The notes beneath the pieces are model-generated. The model was given only the letters and a program-made list of their open reading frames with translations, searched no databases and was not told the DNA's origin. 64,000 bases of DNA from Ligustrum vulgare (Eukaryota > Streptophyta > Magnoliopsida > Lamiales > Oleaceae): the NCBI GenBank assembly GCA_963555705.1, contig OY743190.1, forward strand, positions 37,244,929 through 37,308,928. The letters run 5' to 3'. Below are positions 11,052-21,096 of the stretch, in pieces. Position 1 is the first letter of the stretch. Each line of letters opens with the position of its first letter. Position numbers and translations under genes: made by a program.

Positions 11052-11705
11052 ATGGAAGCACCAAAACTTCGACAGATCAAAACTATTTGTGTATTTTGTG
11101 GATCAAAAGTGGGGAAAGGCTTCAGTTATCTAGAAGCGGCCGTAGATCTTGGAAAGAAACTGGGGGAAAAAGGTATCACTCTTGTGTATGGGGGTGGTAG
11201 CAGTGGTCTAATGGGTTGTGTTTCCCAATCTGCTCTTGCAGAGAAATCAAAAGTAATCGGTGTCATACCTGTCCCTTTGGTAGATGTTGCAGGAAAAACA
11301 CGAGGGCATGAAGTTCAAACCTTATCCATCCATGAACGCATAACTTGTATGCTATATGGTTCTGATGCCTTTATAGCCCTGCCCGGAGGTTTTGGTACCT
11401 TAGAAGAAATCTTTAACATTACCTCATGGGCTCAACTAGATCTCCATACTAAGCCTATTGGGCTTTTGAATGTTAACAATTTCTTTGATGGCTTGTTAAC
11501 CTTTCTTGATTATGCTGTGGAACAGGGATTCATCTCTCCATTTTCCAGAAGGCTTCTTATTTCTGCTCCTACTATTGATGAACTACTGGATAAGCTGCAG
11601 TCATATATCTCAATACAAGATCCAGCAGGGGTTAAGATAGATTGGTCGCAAGGAAGGGGAATCAAGCGAAAATGGAGTCCGGTTAATGTAAACTTAACTT
11701 TATGA
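11052..11705 (+). CDS. LOG-like: LOG-family cytokinin riboside 5'-monophosphate phosphoribohydrolase, intronless, 217 aa
   Basis: Full-length relative of plant LONELY GUY enzymes, which release active cytokinin bases from their nucleoside 5'-monophosphates in cytosol and nucleus. Visible: CVFCGS near the N-terminus (residues 14-19), the nucleotide-binding loop YGGGSSGLMG (46-55), the arginine of HERITCM (R96), and the hallmark PGGFGTLEE (111-119) with its catalytic glutamate. SWAQL...KPIGLLN follows. Length matches the usual 210-230 aa, and the whole family core is open. The lysine usual after R96 is isoleucine here. Plant LOG genes normally have several introns; none is present, so this is a retrocopy or came through an RNA stage. 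It lies antisense in E3 behind the zinc-finger ORF. An alternative is a decayed but still open copy; codon-level selection is untested. Confidence 0.9.
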   Translation: MEAPKLRQIKTICVFCGSKVGKGFSYLEAAVDLGKKLGEKGITLVYGGGSSGLMGCVSQSALAEKSKVIGVIPVPLVDVAGKTRGHEVQTLSIHERITCMLYGSDAFIALPGGFGTLEEIFNITSWAQLDLHTKPIGLLNVNNFFDGLLTFLDYAVEQGFISPFSRRLLISAPTIDELLDKLQSYISIQDPAGVKIDWSQGRGIKRKWSPVNVNLTL

Positions 11706-11715
11706 ATCTTAGAAT

Positions 11716-11930
11716 AGGTGGGGGTAGAGTACGGAGTATTCTTACTCTCGAGACACCCCTCTAATTTCCTAGGATTTTCCTTAATGTTTAAATCTTGTGT
11801 GTACCTCAAAGGTTCCAGGTGGTAGATTACGGAGTATTCTTACTCTCGAAACACACCTTTTTGAAGGTTTCTTTATTTCCTCAAAAGGTCAGAGGTGGTA
11901 GGATACGGCTACTCCGGAAACACATCTCTC
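11716..11930 (+). repeat. Three related stem-loop repeats downstream of LOG
   Basis: Copies at about 11716-11762, 11817-11858 and 11891-11929. Each has an outer stem (AGGTG.../...CACCT or a variant), and the first two have an inner GAGTA-TTCT-TACTC hairpin around TACGGAGTATTCTTACTCTCG. The third is diverged but keeps the outer pairing (AGAGGTG/CACATCTCT). The spacers also contain CCTCAAAGG-like inverted repeats. They fall where the LOG 3' UTR would be. Conservation of pairing between copies suggests RNA structure, but no function is known to me. Confidence 0.65.
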
Positions 11931-11945
11931 AATTTGAGGAATTTC

Positions 11946-12540
11946 CCATGTTGCTTTCTTTTGCTTTTGCGTGTTTTCATGTATTTCCTTTCTAGGGTGA
12001 CTCTTGTGTGTTCTCCTTATGAGAAAATAATAATATCTCTGTTATCATCTACTAAATCTCGTTTGTGATGTAAATGAACTTGTATGTCTAACTTCAATTC
12101 TCTTAGTGATTGCATACCATACTATGCTCTTAACTCCAAACGATAAAATTCTAGGCAGAGTTTTCCTTTGAAATTTGGACTTATCCAAATCGTAAGCATA
12201 CTTCATAACTCACAATAATAACTAATTGTACATTTGATCACAATTTCATCAAACTTCAATATCATCATAAATATTCCAGAAAATCAATTCATAATTCCTC
12301 AACATAGAAATTTCAAATCATAATTTCTAATATCACCATATCAAGTCCTTATTTCTCAATAATTAAGAGCCTAAACTTTAAATCTCCAACTTCATAATTT
12401 TTCTCATAAAAATCTCAATAAAATCATATCACTTATAATCTCAACATCTCATCATAACTTCATAAAACTGACTTTCTATTTCTCGTTTAATCTAAACGAT
12501 GAATAATTCGAAAATATTATCTAGTCCTTTCTGTTGACTT
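11946..12540 (+). other. Distal part of the E3 cargo, no gene seen
   Basis: AT-rich, no open frame with family features. The region ends where similarity to the E2 leader begins (the start codon region of the accessory ORF on the minus strand, about 12555). No poly(A) run marks the end of the cargo. Confidence 0.4.
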
Positions 12541-12675
12541 CTCATACTTAGTGCCATGTCTAAAATCAATTATGCAAAGTCCATTTAGGGCTCATCATTT
12601 CTAAACTTGACGACAAAGATTATTTTGAAAATCATTCGTAAATTATTATTTTTTTTTTTTTTTTTCAAAATTGAA

Positions 12676-12855
12676 ACTTGAAGAGTGGTACCAATAATCA
12701 TCCACAGTTTTTCCTTGCTTTTAAGCAAAGGTAGTGATAAAGGGATAAATTATTGAACCGAAAATTGAAACTTGAAGAGGAAGTACTAATAACCATCCAC
12801 AGTTTTTCCCTTGTTTTTACACAAAGGTAGTGATAAAGGGATAAATTATTGTACA
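12676..12855. repeat. Tandem duplication of a leader motif in E3
   Basis: Two copies of about 90 bp sharing AATAATCATCCACAGTTTTTCC-type sequence, AAGGTAGTGATAAAGGGATAA and ATTGAAACTTGAAGAG. A single related copy is at about 28905-28975 in the E1 leader, so this is a leader element of the gypsy family that was duplicated in E3. Confidence 0.75.
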
Positions 12856-13289
12856 ATTCATTATCAATTTTGTTTGTTTAATATATTATTCCATATATTT
12901 TGGGCCAAAGTTACAACCCAACTTAATTTCTAATTGAGTCAATCTTACTAAGCTTAATATGAACCAAAATTCATATCAATATCCTCTATGTCTCATGATT
13001 CTACATTAAAATGAATAAATTAAAATTTAGGCTTCTATCAATTCATATCATATTCAACATGTATATTTCACTTAAAGATTCATAACATATGAATATTTCA
13101 TACTTAACATGTCTTAATAAAATCGTAAATGACTTGCAAAGCATATAACATACCTGGTTCGAGGAGTCAATACGTGGAGAGTGACATAGTAGAGTGATGA
13201 GTTAAAATATTTTTAAAAAAATTTATTATTAATCATTTCGCATCTTTACATAAGATTGGGCCTAATTAACCCAAATAAAAATTTATCGT

Positions 13290-13440
13290 CAAATCTTATT
13301 TTCCTTTAGTCCCCGAACTTCTAGAAATTTATCAAAGACATCAATATAATCATCATATCACTAACTAATTATATTCCATAAAATTTTCAGGATATTACAA
13401 ACTCCCTTGCTTAAAATGAATTTTGTCCTTGAAATTCGCA
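13290..13440 (-). pseudogene. LTR edge and pol tail of an E1-family element embedded in the E3 leader
   Basis: 13290-13397 resembles the right edge of the E1 LTR (26400-26515). It is followed on the plus strand by the complement of an FKDKIHF-like pol tail. Read on the minus strand, this is pol tail, then purine tract, then LTR start. A second element's 3' end is thus fused into the E3 leader, evidence of recombination between gypsy copies during the origin of E3. Confidence 0.55.
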
Positions 13441-13650
13441 CATCAAATTTCATCATACTTTTCAAAATCATAACCATACTTGACATGTGTAAATTCAAAT
13501 ATTTTTTTTTTTAAATGAATAGTGATTTCGTTCACTGTTCATCATGAATAGCACGTCGTTTTACTGTTCACGTGAATAGTGTTTTTTTTTTTTTTTTTTT
13601 TTTTTAAAGAAATAAAATTTCAAAAATCTACAGAATCGTTTTTAAAACTC

Positions 13651-13667
13651 TTGGCTCTGATACCAAC
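13651..13667 (-). other. E3 primer-binding site (initiator Met tRNA)
   Basis: The minus strand reads GTTGGTATCAGAGCC immediately inside the right LTR, complementary to the 3' end of plant initiator tRNA-Met. It fixes the 5' LTR on the right and the element on the minus strand. Confidence 0.9.
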
Positions 13668-14180
13668 TGTGACGACCCGAATTCTCGACCATTCGAGTGC
13701 CACTAAAAGTGACTCATATCATATTATCGAGACTTAAATAGTAATGTAAAAATTATTCAAAAGAATAAATTAGAATCCCATAATTTTATTTGTGAATAAA
13801 AATAGAACATAATTTTCTTACATAAAGTTCAACATAATTATCTCATCAATCTTAACCACTTTTGCCACTTCCATGTTGACCGCCTCGAACCTTCAATTAT
13901 CTGAAAATGGTAAATATCGTGGAGTGAGATTTATAAAATCCCAGTAAGTATACCAAGCATAAATTTTCTTTTGAAAGCATATGGATCATTTTCATCATAA
14001 CATAGGATAGGATCGAAATACTCATAAACATAGGGAGACACAAGAATTTTACCGAACTTAAATGGCAAGAATTCTTATGTGTAGCGCTACTAAACTCCGG
14101 TCCCCTTAGCATAATCATAAACATATCATATGGAACCCATAACAATCTTGTGAGATTGATTTCATAGCAATGATCCAAAC

Positions 14181-15043
14181 ATTTTCATAAAAACATAAGA
14201 TATACTTACTTGTCATAAAAACATACTTACTTTTCATAAAAATATAAGGTGTATTTACCTTTCATAAAAACATACTTACTTTTCATAAAAACATAAGATA
14301 TACTTACTTGTCATAAAAACATACTTACTTTTCATAAAAACATAAGGTGTATTTACCTTTCATAAAAACATACTTACTTTTCATAAAAACATAAGATATA
14401 CTTACTTGTCATAAAAACATACTTACTTTTCATAAAAACATAAGGTGTATTTACCTTTCATAAAAACATACTTACTTTTCATAAAAACATAAGATATACT
14501 TACTTGTCATAAAAACATACTTACTTTTCATAAAAACATAAGGTGTATTTACCTTTCATAAAAACATACTTACTTTTCATAAAAACATAAGATATACTTA
14601 CTTGTCATAAAAACATACTTACTTTTCATAAAAACATAAGGTGTATTTACCTTTCATAAAAACATACTTACTTTTCATAAAAACATAAGATATACTTACT
14701 TGTCATAAAAACATACTTACTTTTCATAAAAACATAAGGTGTATTTACCTTTCATAAAAACATACTTACTTTTCATAAAAACATAAGATATACTTACATT
14801 TCATAAAAACATACTTACTTTACATAAAAACATAAGATATACTTACATTTCATAAAAACATACTTACTTTACATAAAAACATAAGATATACTTACATTTC
14901 ATAAAAAACATACTTACTTTACATAAAAACATAAGATATACTTACATTTCATAAAAACATACTTACTTTACATAAAAACATAAGATATACTTACATTTCA
15001 TAAAAACATACTTACTTTACATAAAAACATAAGATATACTTAC
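14181..15043. repeat. 49-nt tandem array in the E3 right LTR
   Basis: Same structure as 7494-8404 but with five rather than six of the simpler TTACATTTCAT-type units. Confidence 0.92.
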
Positions 15044-15271
15044 CTTTTAAAAGATTAAAATGAAGTGTAGTAGTAAACGAACCAAAACTTTCTTGACCAC
15101 CTTGAATTTCTCTTACTTGTGGATTTTGTCAAGAGATTGGAAATAAGTGTATATGTGTAGAGTTGTGTGTAAAAGAGATGGGTTTAAATAGATGTATAAA
15201 GTTGGCATATTATAAACATAATCATTCAATTCTATTAATTTTAACACATCCTTTTCTTAAAGTAAAGCACC

Positions 15272-15619
15272 ATTCATATACTTTTCCATATTTATACAAA
15301 TATTATGCTCTTCATGATTATATATAATGGAGTATATAAATCATTCATATACTTTTCCAATTTTATACAAATATTATGCTCTTCATGATTATATATAATG
15401 GAGTATATAAATCATTCATATACTTTTCCATTTTTTTATACAAATATTATGCTCTTCATGATTACATATAATGGAGTCTTATTAATCATTCATATACTTT
15501 TCCATATTTATACAAATATTATGCTCTTCATGATTATATATAATGGAGTATATAAATCATTCATATACTTTTCCATTTTTTATACAAATATTATGCTCTT
15601 CATGATTACATATAATGGA
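15272..15619. repeat. About 70-nt tandem array in the E3 right LTR
   Basis: Five units, matching 8633-8980 with one visible substitution (near 15569). Confidence 0.9.
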
Positions 15620-16142
15620 ACCTCTCATGCTTGCATATATTTTCTTAATTTAAATAATAAAAGTAATTTTTGTATAAATAAATATTGGGATAACATTGAA
15701 TTAAGTATTTGGACTTAATATACTTTAAATCAAGAGAATGGAGATATTTTTATAAATTCGGAATTTAATTTAAAATCGAACGATCTCGATTATTTCTTGA
15801 CTTGGCTATATGAATACGTCGCTGCGTTAACTTAATAAAAATGGGTGAAATAGTAGCGACACGATTTTCTATTAAAATAATTATTAATCGCGTAAAAATT
15901 CTTGGTCGCTACACGTAATTTCACTTAAGACATGTAAATTATAATTTAAACTAATTAGTGAGGGGCGAGTCTACCTTAAATCACGAGTTTGAAAAATAAA
16001 GCAGGATAGTCACGTCAATCTTCTAAATCACGAAATGTATCGCCTAACCAAAAGAAAATTAAATAAATTTAGTATTTTGAAATATTAAAGTGACAAAATA
16101 AAGTTTATGGGATTAAATTGAAATTTTAAAGAAATTGGAAGT

Positions 16143-17958
16143 TGTGACGCCCCGAACCTTAGCTTCGAGTGTCACGTATTAAACATAATAACTTTTGCTT
16201 TTGTCAGATGGAAAAACTCTTAAATAAAATGAAATGTATACTGGAAACTTATTTCCAACTTGTAGTAAAATATCTCTATAAAATTTAATGGCCAGCAGAA
16301 GTACATGCTGACCTGAAATTTTTCTTTACGTAAACGAACTCAGTCCAGTCACGGCTAGTTGGGGCAGTCAGTTCAAACATGTTTATAAAATTCATCCCAA
16401 TTCCGTTTTCTATAAAATCTGTGGCATTGGAAAGATATTTTCAAGTAGTTTCCTATATTAAAATATGGAAAATTAATAAGATCATGTGATATAGACGTTT
16501 TATTAAAACAGTGAGGTCCTGCACAGAAACTTCAGATTGACCTTTCGACGCTTAAAAATTTATATCTCAGGCCACACAAATCTAAATGGAGTGATTCTTG
16601 AGCTCATATAAAGAAAAATCAAATAGGAATGCAGCAGTATTTTTAGAGTCTCAAATAGGTGTATATAGAATTAGTAATAGTATTTTGAATTGACTCTAAA
16701 AACCTGTCCAGTTTCTGACTCTTTTATCATTGCAGGAAAAGGTCTATAAAAATTTCTCTTAGCATAACATGAAAGATATGATCACAAAATTTACTTTCAT
16801 TACCATATTACATCATGTCTTATACATGTTTATATTTAATACTACAAGAAAAAAATATGGAAAACAGGTTTTTTTTTAACAAACCATACGAAAAGGAAAC
16901 GGATGAAAAAAAAAAAGTCCTTAATCCATCATCGAGTAGGCGACTGACTTCCTCCGACTCAACGATCATGAATCTAAGAATTTAGTATAAAATACTATGA
17001 GTATAAAGAATGCTCAGTAAGATATCATGCTCGGATTTAACATGTTAATATTACACAAAAGAAAGCATTCAAACACATACTTGCACATTACGGCTTGTCG
17101 GTGCCCTTCGGACTTGTCCTAAGGCATAAATAGATATCTAAATTTGTGGACTTGTCCACATCTTTCATATTATGGTTTTTCATGCATAGCTTAAGCATAA
17201 ATATTACAATGAAATCCTACCACTTGAGCATAGAAAGTATCTTAACTTAAAGCTTGGAGAAATTTTGGTGGAATAGTATACTTGAAAGTGCTAGCCTTTG
17301 CTCTTCTTCTTCTATTCTTACTATATCTTTTCTCTTTACTCTCTTCCACTAACTCTTGCTGTTGGTTTTTTCTTTGAAAGTAATATTTTGGTTGCCAAGA
17401 CATATAAAGAACGTCCCTTAATAATCCAAGGAAAGAAGACCTATGAACTAAGTAAGGACAAGAGGTTAACTATTTCCTATTGGTGTATCCACATGCAAGA
17501 TTTATCTCCAATAGCTCTTGCATGCACTCCATGCATTTACCTCATATATTTAATTGGACACCTCATGCTTAAGTTAAACACCTCATGCTTGAAATGCTAG
17601 GAAAAATTTCTTCACTATTAAGATATCTTGCAACTAGTTGACACCTCATGCTTGCTTGTTACCTAACTATACACCTCATGTCATGATTGCCTTTACATTG
17701 AAACAAAATTACTTCACTCCTAAGATAACTCTCGGCCAAGATTATATGAAATACTTATCACTCGGAATTAGATATAAAACTTTATATTAATCCCCAAAAA
17801 AACTTAATTAACTAATCTTGGAAAATTTTTAATCAACCAACAATGCAAACTTGGCAATCATTAATAATTTTGGCCATAGAAAATTTGAAAAGTTAAATTA
17901 TCATAAAAAAAATTTAATGAATAAATTAAACGAGCAAAAAAAATTTCGGAGTATTACA
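16143..17958 (-). repeat. E4 3' LTR
   Basis: 1,816 bp. Its right 330 bases are repeated at 19270-19595 with a few substitutions. A short open frame at 17298-17600 lies within it and has no family features. Confidence 0.85.
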
Positions 17959-17998
17959 TCCTTCCTCCCTTAAAAAAAATTGCGTCCTCGAAATTACC

Positions 17999-18646
17999 TC
18001 AAACTTGGTTGAAAAGTTCTGGATACATATTCTTGATGTCCTCTTCATCATGGTTTCGCCATTGAACTCTCACTAATGGAATTTCTTTTGTCCTCATTTG
18101 CTGGATTCTGCGATCTAAGATTGCTACTGGTTTTTCTTCATAAGTCATGTTTTGTTGGATATCTAATCGTTGATAACTAACCACATGACTCGGATCTGAC
18201 ACATATTGTCTAAGCATTGACACGTGGAATACATCATGAATTTCTGACAAATCTGGAGGCAGAGCTATTCGATAAGCTGCATTTCCAACCTTTTGCAAAA
18301 TTTCGAAAGGACCCACAAATCTTGGTCGAAGTTTTCCCTTCTTTCCAAAGCGATAAACTCCCTTCATCGGTGCCACCTTTAGAAAAACCTTATCACCAAC
18401 ATTGAATGCTAAATCTTTTCTCCTTTTATCAGCATAACATTTTTGTCGATCTTGAGCTGCCTTAATTCTAGCTCTTATCTTATCAACTGCTCGACTGGTT
18501 TCCTCAATTATTTCTGGTCCCAATACTCTTCGCTCACCTACTTCATCCCAATAAAGAGGAGATCTACATTTTCTACCATATAGAGCTTCATAAGGTGCCA
18601 TCTTTATAGTAGCGTGATAGCTATTATTATAGGCAAACTCTACCAA
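17999..18646 (-). pseudogene. E4 integrase C-terminus and chromodomain
   Basis: Open frame of 215 aa, the 3' end of pol. It contains the integrase core end (PYEALYGRKCRSPLYWDE), the GPF-type module (RPRFVGPFEIL), HDVFHVSMLR, and a chromodomain-like tail with EEKPVAILD and LVRVQW. These features mark the chromovirus branch of Ty3/gypsy, where the chromodomain guides integration to heterochromatin. It continues upstream, with breaks, into 18967-19269. Confidence 0.88.
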
Positions 18647-18966
18647 TGGTACCTAATTTTCCCAACTGCCTCCTAAATCAAGGACGCAGGCACGTAGCAT
18701 ATCCTCTAAAGTTTGTATAGTTCTCTCTGATTGTCCATCTGTTTGAGGATGAAATGTCGTACTAAAACTTAATTTGGTTCCCATAGCTCCTTGCAAACTT
18801 TTCCAAAATTTAGAAGCAAATCTTGGATCTCTATCAGATACGATCGAGGATGGGACACCATGTAAGCGGTGACCTCTTTGATGTATAATCGTGCATATTG
18901 ATCCATACTGAAATTCATCTTCACTGGTAGAAAATGAGCTGACTTTGTTAACCGATCGACTATAAC

Positions 18967-19269
18967 CTACATAGCATTATTTCCCCTAGCTGATTTTGGA
19001 AAATCCATAACAAAATCCATAGTTATATGTTCCCATTTCCATTGTGGAATTTTTAATGGCTCCAACAATCCTGACGGCCTTTGATGTTCAGCTTTCACTT
19101 GTTGACAAGTCATGCACTTCTTAACAAAAAGACCTATGCACCGTTTCATATTTCTCCACCACAATATACTCCTTAGGTCTCGATACATCTTTGTACCTCC
19201 TGGATGAGCAGTATATGGAGTTAAGTGTGCTTCTTCAAGAATTTCTTTCCTCAATTCCTTTGCTTGCAA
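18967..19269 (-). pseudogene. E4 integrase zinc-binding domain and start of the core
   Basis: Open frame of 100 aa showing the HHCC zinc-binding region (H...H then C-x-x-C in KKCMTCQQVK) and the start of the catalytic core (ITMDFVMDFP). A stop follows, and the segment 18647-18966 is readable only with frame changes. Its first codons coincide with the junction to the truncated 5' LTR, at the short shared sequence TTGCAA. Confidence 0.85.
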
Positions 19270-19595
19270 CTAGTTGACACCTCATGCTTGCTTGTTACCT
19301 AACTATACACCTCATGTCATGCTTGCCTTTACATTGCAACAAAATTACTTCACTCCTAAGATAACTCTCGGTCAAGATTATATGAAATACTTATCACTAG
19401 GAATTAGGTATAAAACTTGATATTAATCCCCAAAAAAACTTAATTAACTAATCTTGGAAAATTTTTAATCAACCAACAATGCAAACTTGGCAATCATTAA
19501 TAATTTTGGCCATAGAAAATTTGAAAAGTTAAATTATCATAAAAAAAATTAAATGAATAAATTAAACGAGCACAAAAAAATTTCGGAGTATTACA
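19270..19595 (-). repeat. E4 truncated 5' LTR
   Basis: First 326 bases (minus orientation) of the LTR, about 97% like 17631-17958. Bounded on the right by the GAAGT duplication. Confidence 0.85.
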
Positions 19596-19799
19596 GAAGT
19601 TATAAAGTTTAGGGGCTGAAATAGACTTTTTCGAAAATAGTGGGCTGACTTATCAGATTTTTCAAACAATAGGTTCAACTAACTTATTTCAAAAGTGTAG
19701 CTATTAAATTAAAGGACTTTTAAAACAAGGGGACTGAAATAGAAACATTTTCAAAGCTTGGGGTTTAAAATGAAATTTCAAAAATCAAAATAATTATAT

Positions 19800-19874
<75 letters not shown>

Positions 19875-20814
19875 TTCATTTGCATTACAGAGAAGAGAGG
19901 CGTGAGGGAGAGACGCGACAGAGGTGGGCGATAGGACCATCGTCAGTTCAGTCTACCGACGTTCTTACACTAGCGGCGATAGCGCCGCCATCATTTAGCG
20001 ACGGAGGAGGTAGGTAGAGGGTGGTGAAATAGAAAGATCCTTGGGTGATTTTTGGAGCTGAAAACCGTGAGAATCGAGGCTATTTTCAGGCTAATACTCT
20101 GGTAAAATCGAGGTGAGTTGGGTTACTTTCTATTTTGGTTTTCTTGGCTGTTTGGCATTGATTTTCGACATGGGGCAGTGGAGTTGAGGATGGGTGTTCG
20201 TGTGGTGGTTGTGGGATTGGTTTGGTGTTGACAGAGGGGCGTGGGGCTTTGTTGGTGGAAAGGTACGGCGGGAAGTGGCAGTGTGGGTGGTTGTGAAATT
20301 GGCTTTGGTTGGGTGATGAATTGGTGATGTTAGTGTGGTGGCGTTCCGGTGGTCGGGTATGAGCAGTGAGGTGTTGGTGGTGTTGTTCGGTTCAACTATG
20401 GTGGTTGCAGGGCCGTGATTGAAGTCAGAGATATATGTTCGATTTGGTTTAAGTTTACATACTGTGGTTGGATTTGGAGGTGGGGTGTGGCTATGTCCTG
20501 GTTGGGAAATGGTGGTGGTTGAAACTTAGATTATGGAGGTTTTGTGGATAGTTGGCTGGGAGCTTACACTGGTTTGTTGACTGAAATCCAGTTGTGGTGT
20601 GATTTTGTGATGAAGACGAAGGGAAATATATCTTGTGAGTTGTCTTCTCATTTTGGTAGAATATGAATTGGGAGAGATTGAAAGGATTTACATGGGGGCA
20701 ATGGCGGATTGAGGGGGAAGAATTTTGGGAATTAACAATCATCCATAAATGGACAGCGATGAAACTTGAAGGAGGTAATCTCTGGGAAGAAAGGAAAGAA
20801 AAATGTGAGGAAAC
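19596..20814 (-). repeat. E2 3' LTR, third segment
   Basis: Aligns with 24123-about 25330 of the right LTR. Holds a long CT microsatellite (19804-19871) and a GC-rich block (19890-20650). The last about 670 bases of the LTR are missing, and a short repeated phrase (ACTTGAAGGAGG, 20762 and 20815) marks the break. Confidence 0.75.
19804..19871. repeat. (CT)n microsatellite in the E2 LTR
   Basis: About 34 CT units, against about 23 in the right LTR (24334-24379). Length divergence between sister LTRs fits slippage since insertion. Confidence 0.95.
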
Positions 20815-20825
20815 TTGAAGGAGGC

Positions 20826-20935
20826 AATTTCTTTTCTCAAGTAGTTTCATCACTACTTTGTTTACCCCATTGGACTTTGACTAAATGAACTTCTTGGTTT
20901 CTAAGGACATAGGCTTCTCTCTCTATGGTGCCATA
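20826..20935 (-). pseudogene. E2 chromodomain remnant
   Basis: On the minus strand the core LVKVQW, followed by a DETTWEK-like segment, is readable with one frame change. It is directly fused to the LTR interior on one side and lies close to gag on the other, so nearly all of pol is deleted. Confidence 0.6.
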
Positions 20936-21096
20936 TCATATGTCAAGTCTAGTCGGGTGCTAAAAGATTGAAAATTCATCACATGACTCGGGCTAAAATT
21001 ATCACGCTCTTGGTTCTATTTAGTATCTCGAATGTTCTAATAAATATGTCTAAGCCATAAATGTCAATCTACTAATAGTCGTTAGTTCTAGTCTAG

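Larger units (their letters stand above)
6981..15913 (-). mobile_element. E3: young non-autonomous LTR retrotransposon carrying LOG and a viral-type zinc-finger ORF
   Basis: An 8,933-bp element with flanking duplication CGTAA (6976-6980 and 15914-15918). LTRs are 6981-9274 (3') and 13668-15913 (5'), both TG...CA. The primer site beside the right LTR and the polypurine tract beside the left LTR fix the element on the minus strand. The empty site is visible in the paralogous E2 LTR at about 23908. Internally only the leader (about 12540-13667) and the last part of pol (9300-9545) remain. About 3 kb between them is foreign cargo on the plus strand. The two LTRs differ, by eye, by one substitution, one inserted A and one 49-nt array unit, so insertion was recent. 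It needs proteins in trans. Confidence 0.9.
13668..15913 (-). repeat. E3 5' LTR
   Basis: 2,246 bp, nearly identical to 6981-9274, one 49-nt array unit shorter, with one extra A near 14900. It holds the 49-nt array (14181-15043) and the 70-nt array (15272-15619). On the minus strand a TATA-like CTATTTAAACCC lies near 15183-15194, downstream of both arrays' position in U3 order, and is the likely element promoter. Confidence 0.92.
16143..19595 (-). mobile_element. E4: internally deleted chromovirus inserted in the E2 LTR
   Basis: 3,453 bp flanked by GAAGT (16138-16142 and 19596-19600); the paralogous E2 LTR near 24130 shows the empty site. The 3' LTR is complete (16143-17958, TGTGACGCC...GTATTACA). 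It is followed by the minus-strand polypurine tract (17959-17975) and the last part of pol (17999-19269). The 5' LTR is reduced to its first 326 bases (19270-19595). One deletion removed the rest of the 5' LTR, the primer site, gag and most of pol. Confidence 0.88.

Noticed and set aside
20491..20853. Minus-strand open frame in the GC-rich block of the E2 LTR
   Set aside because: A related frame in the sister LTR (24972-25259) is shortened and shifted. No domain, and the sequence is low-complexity.
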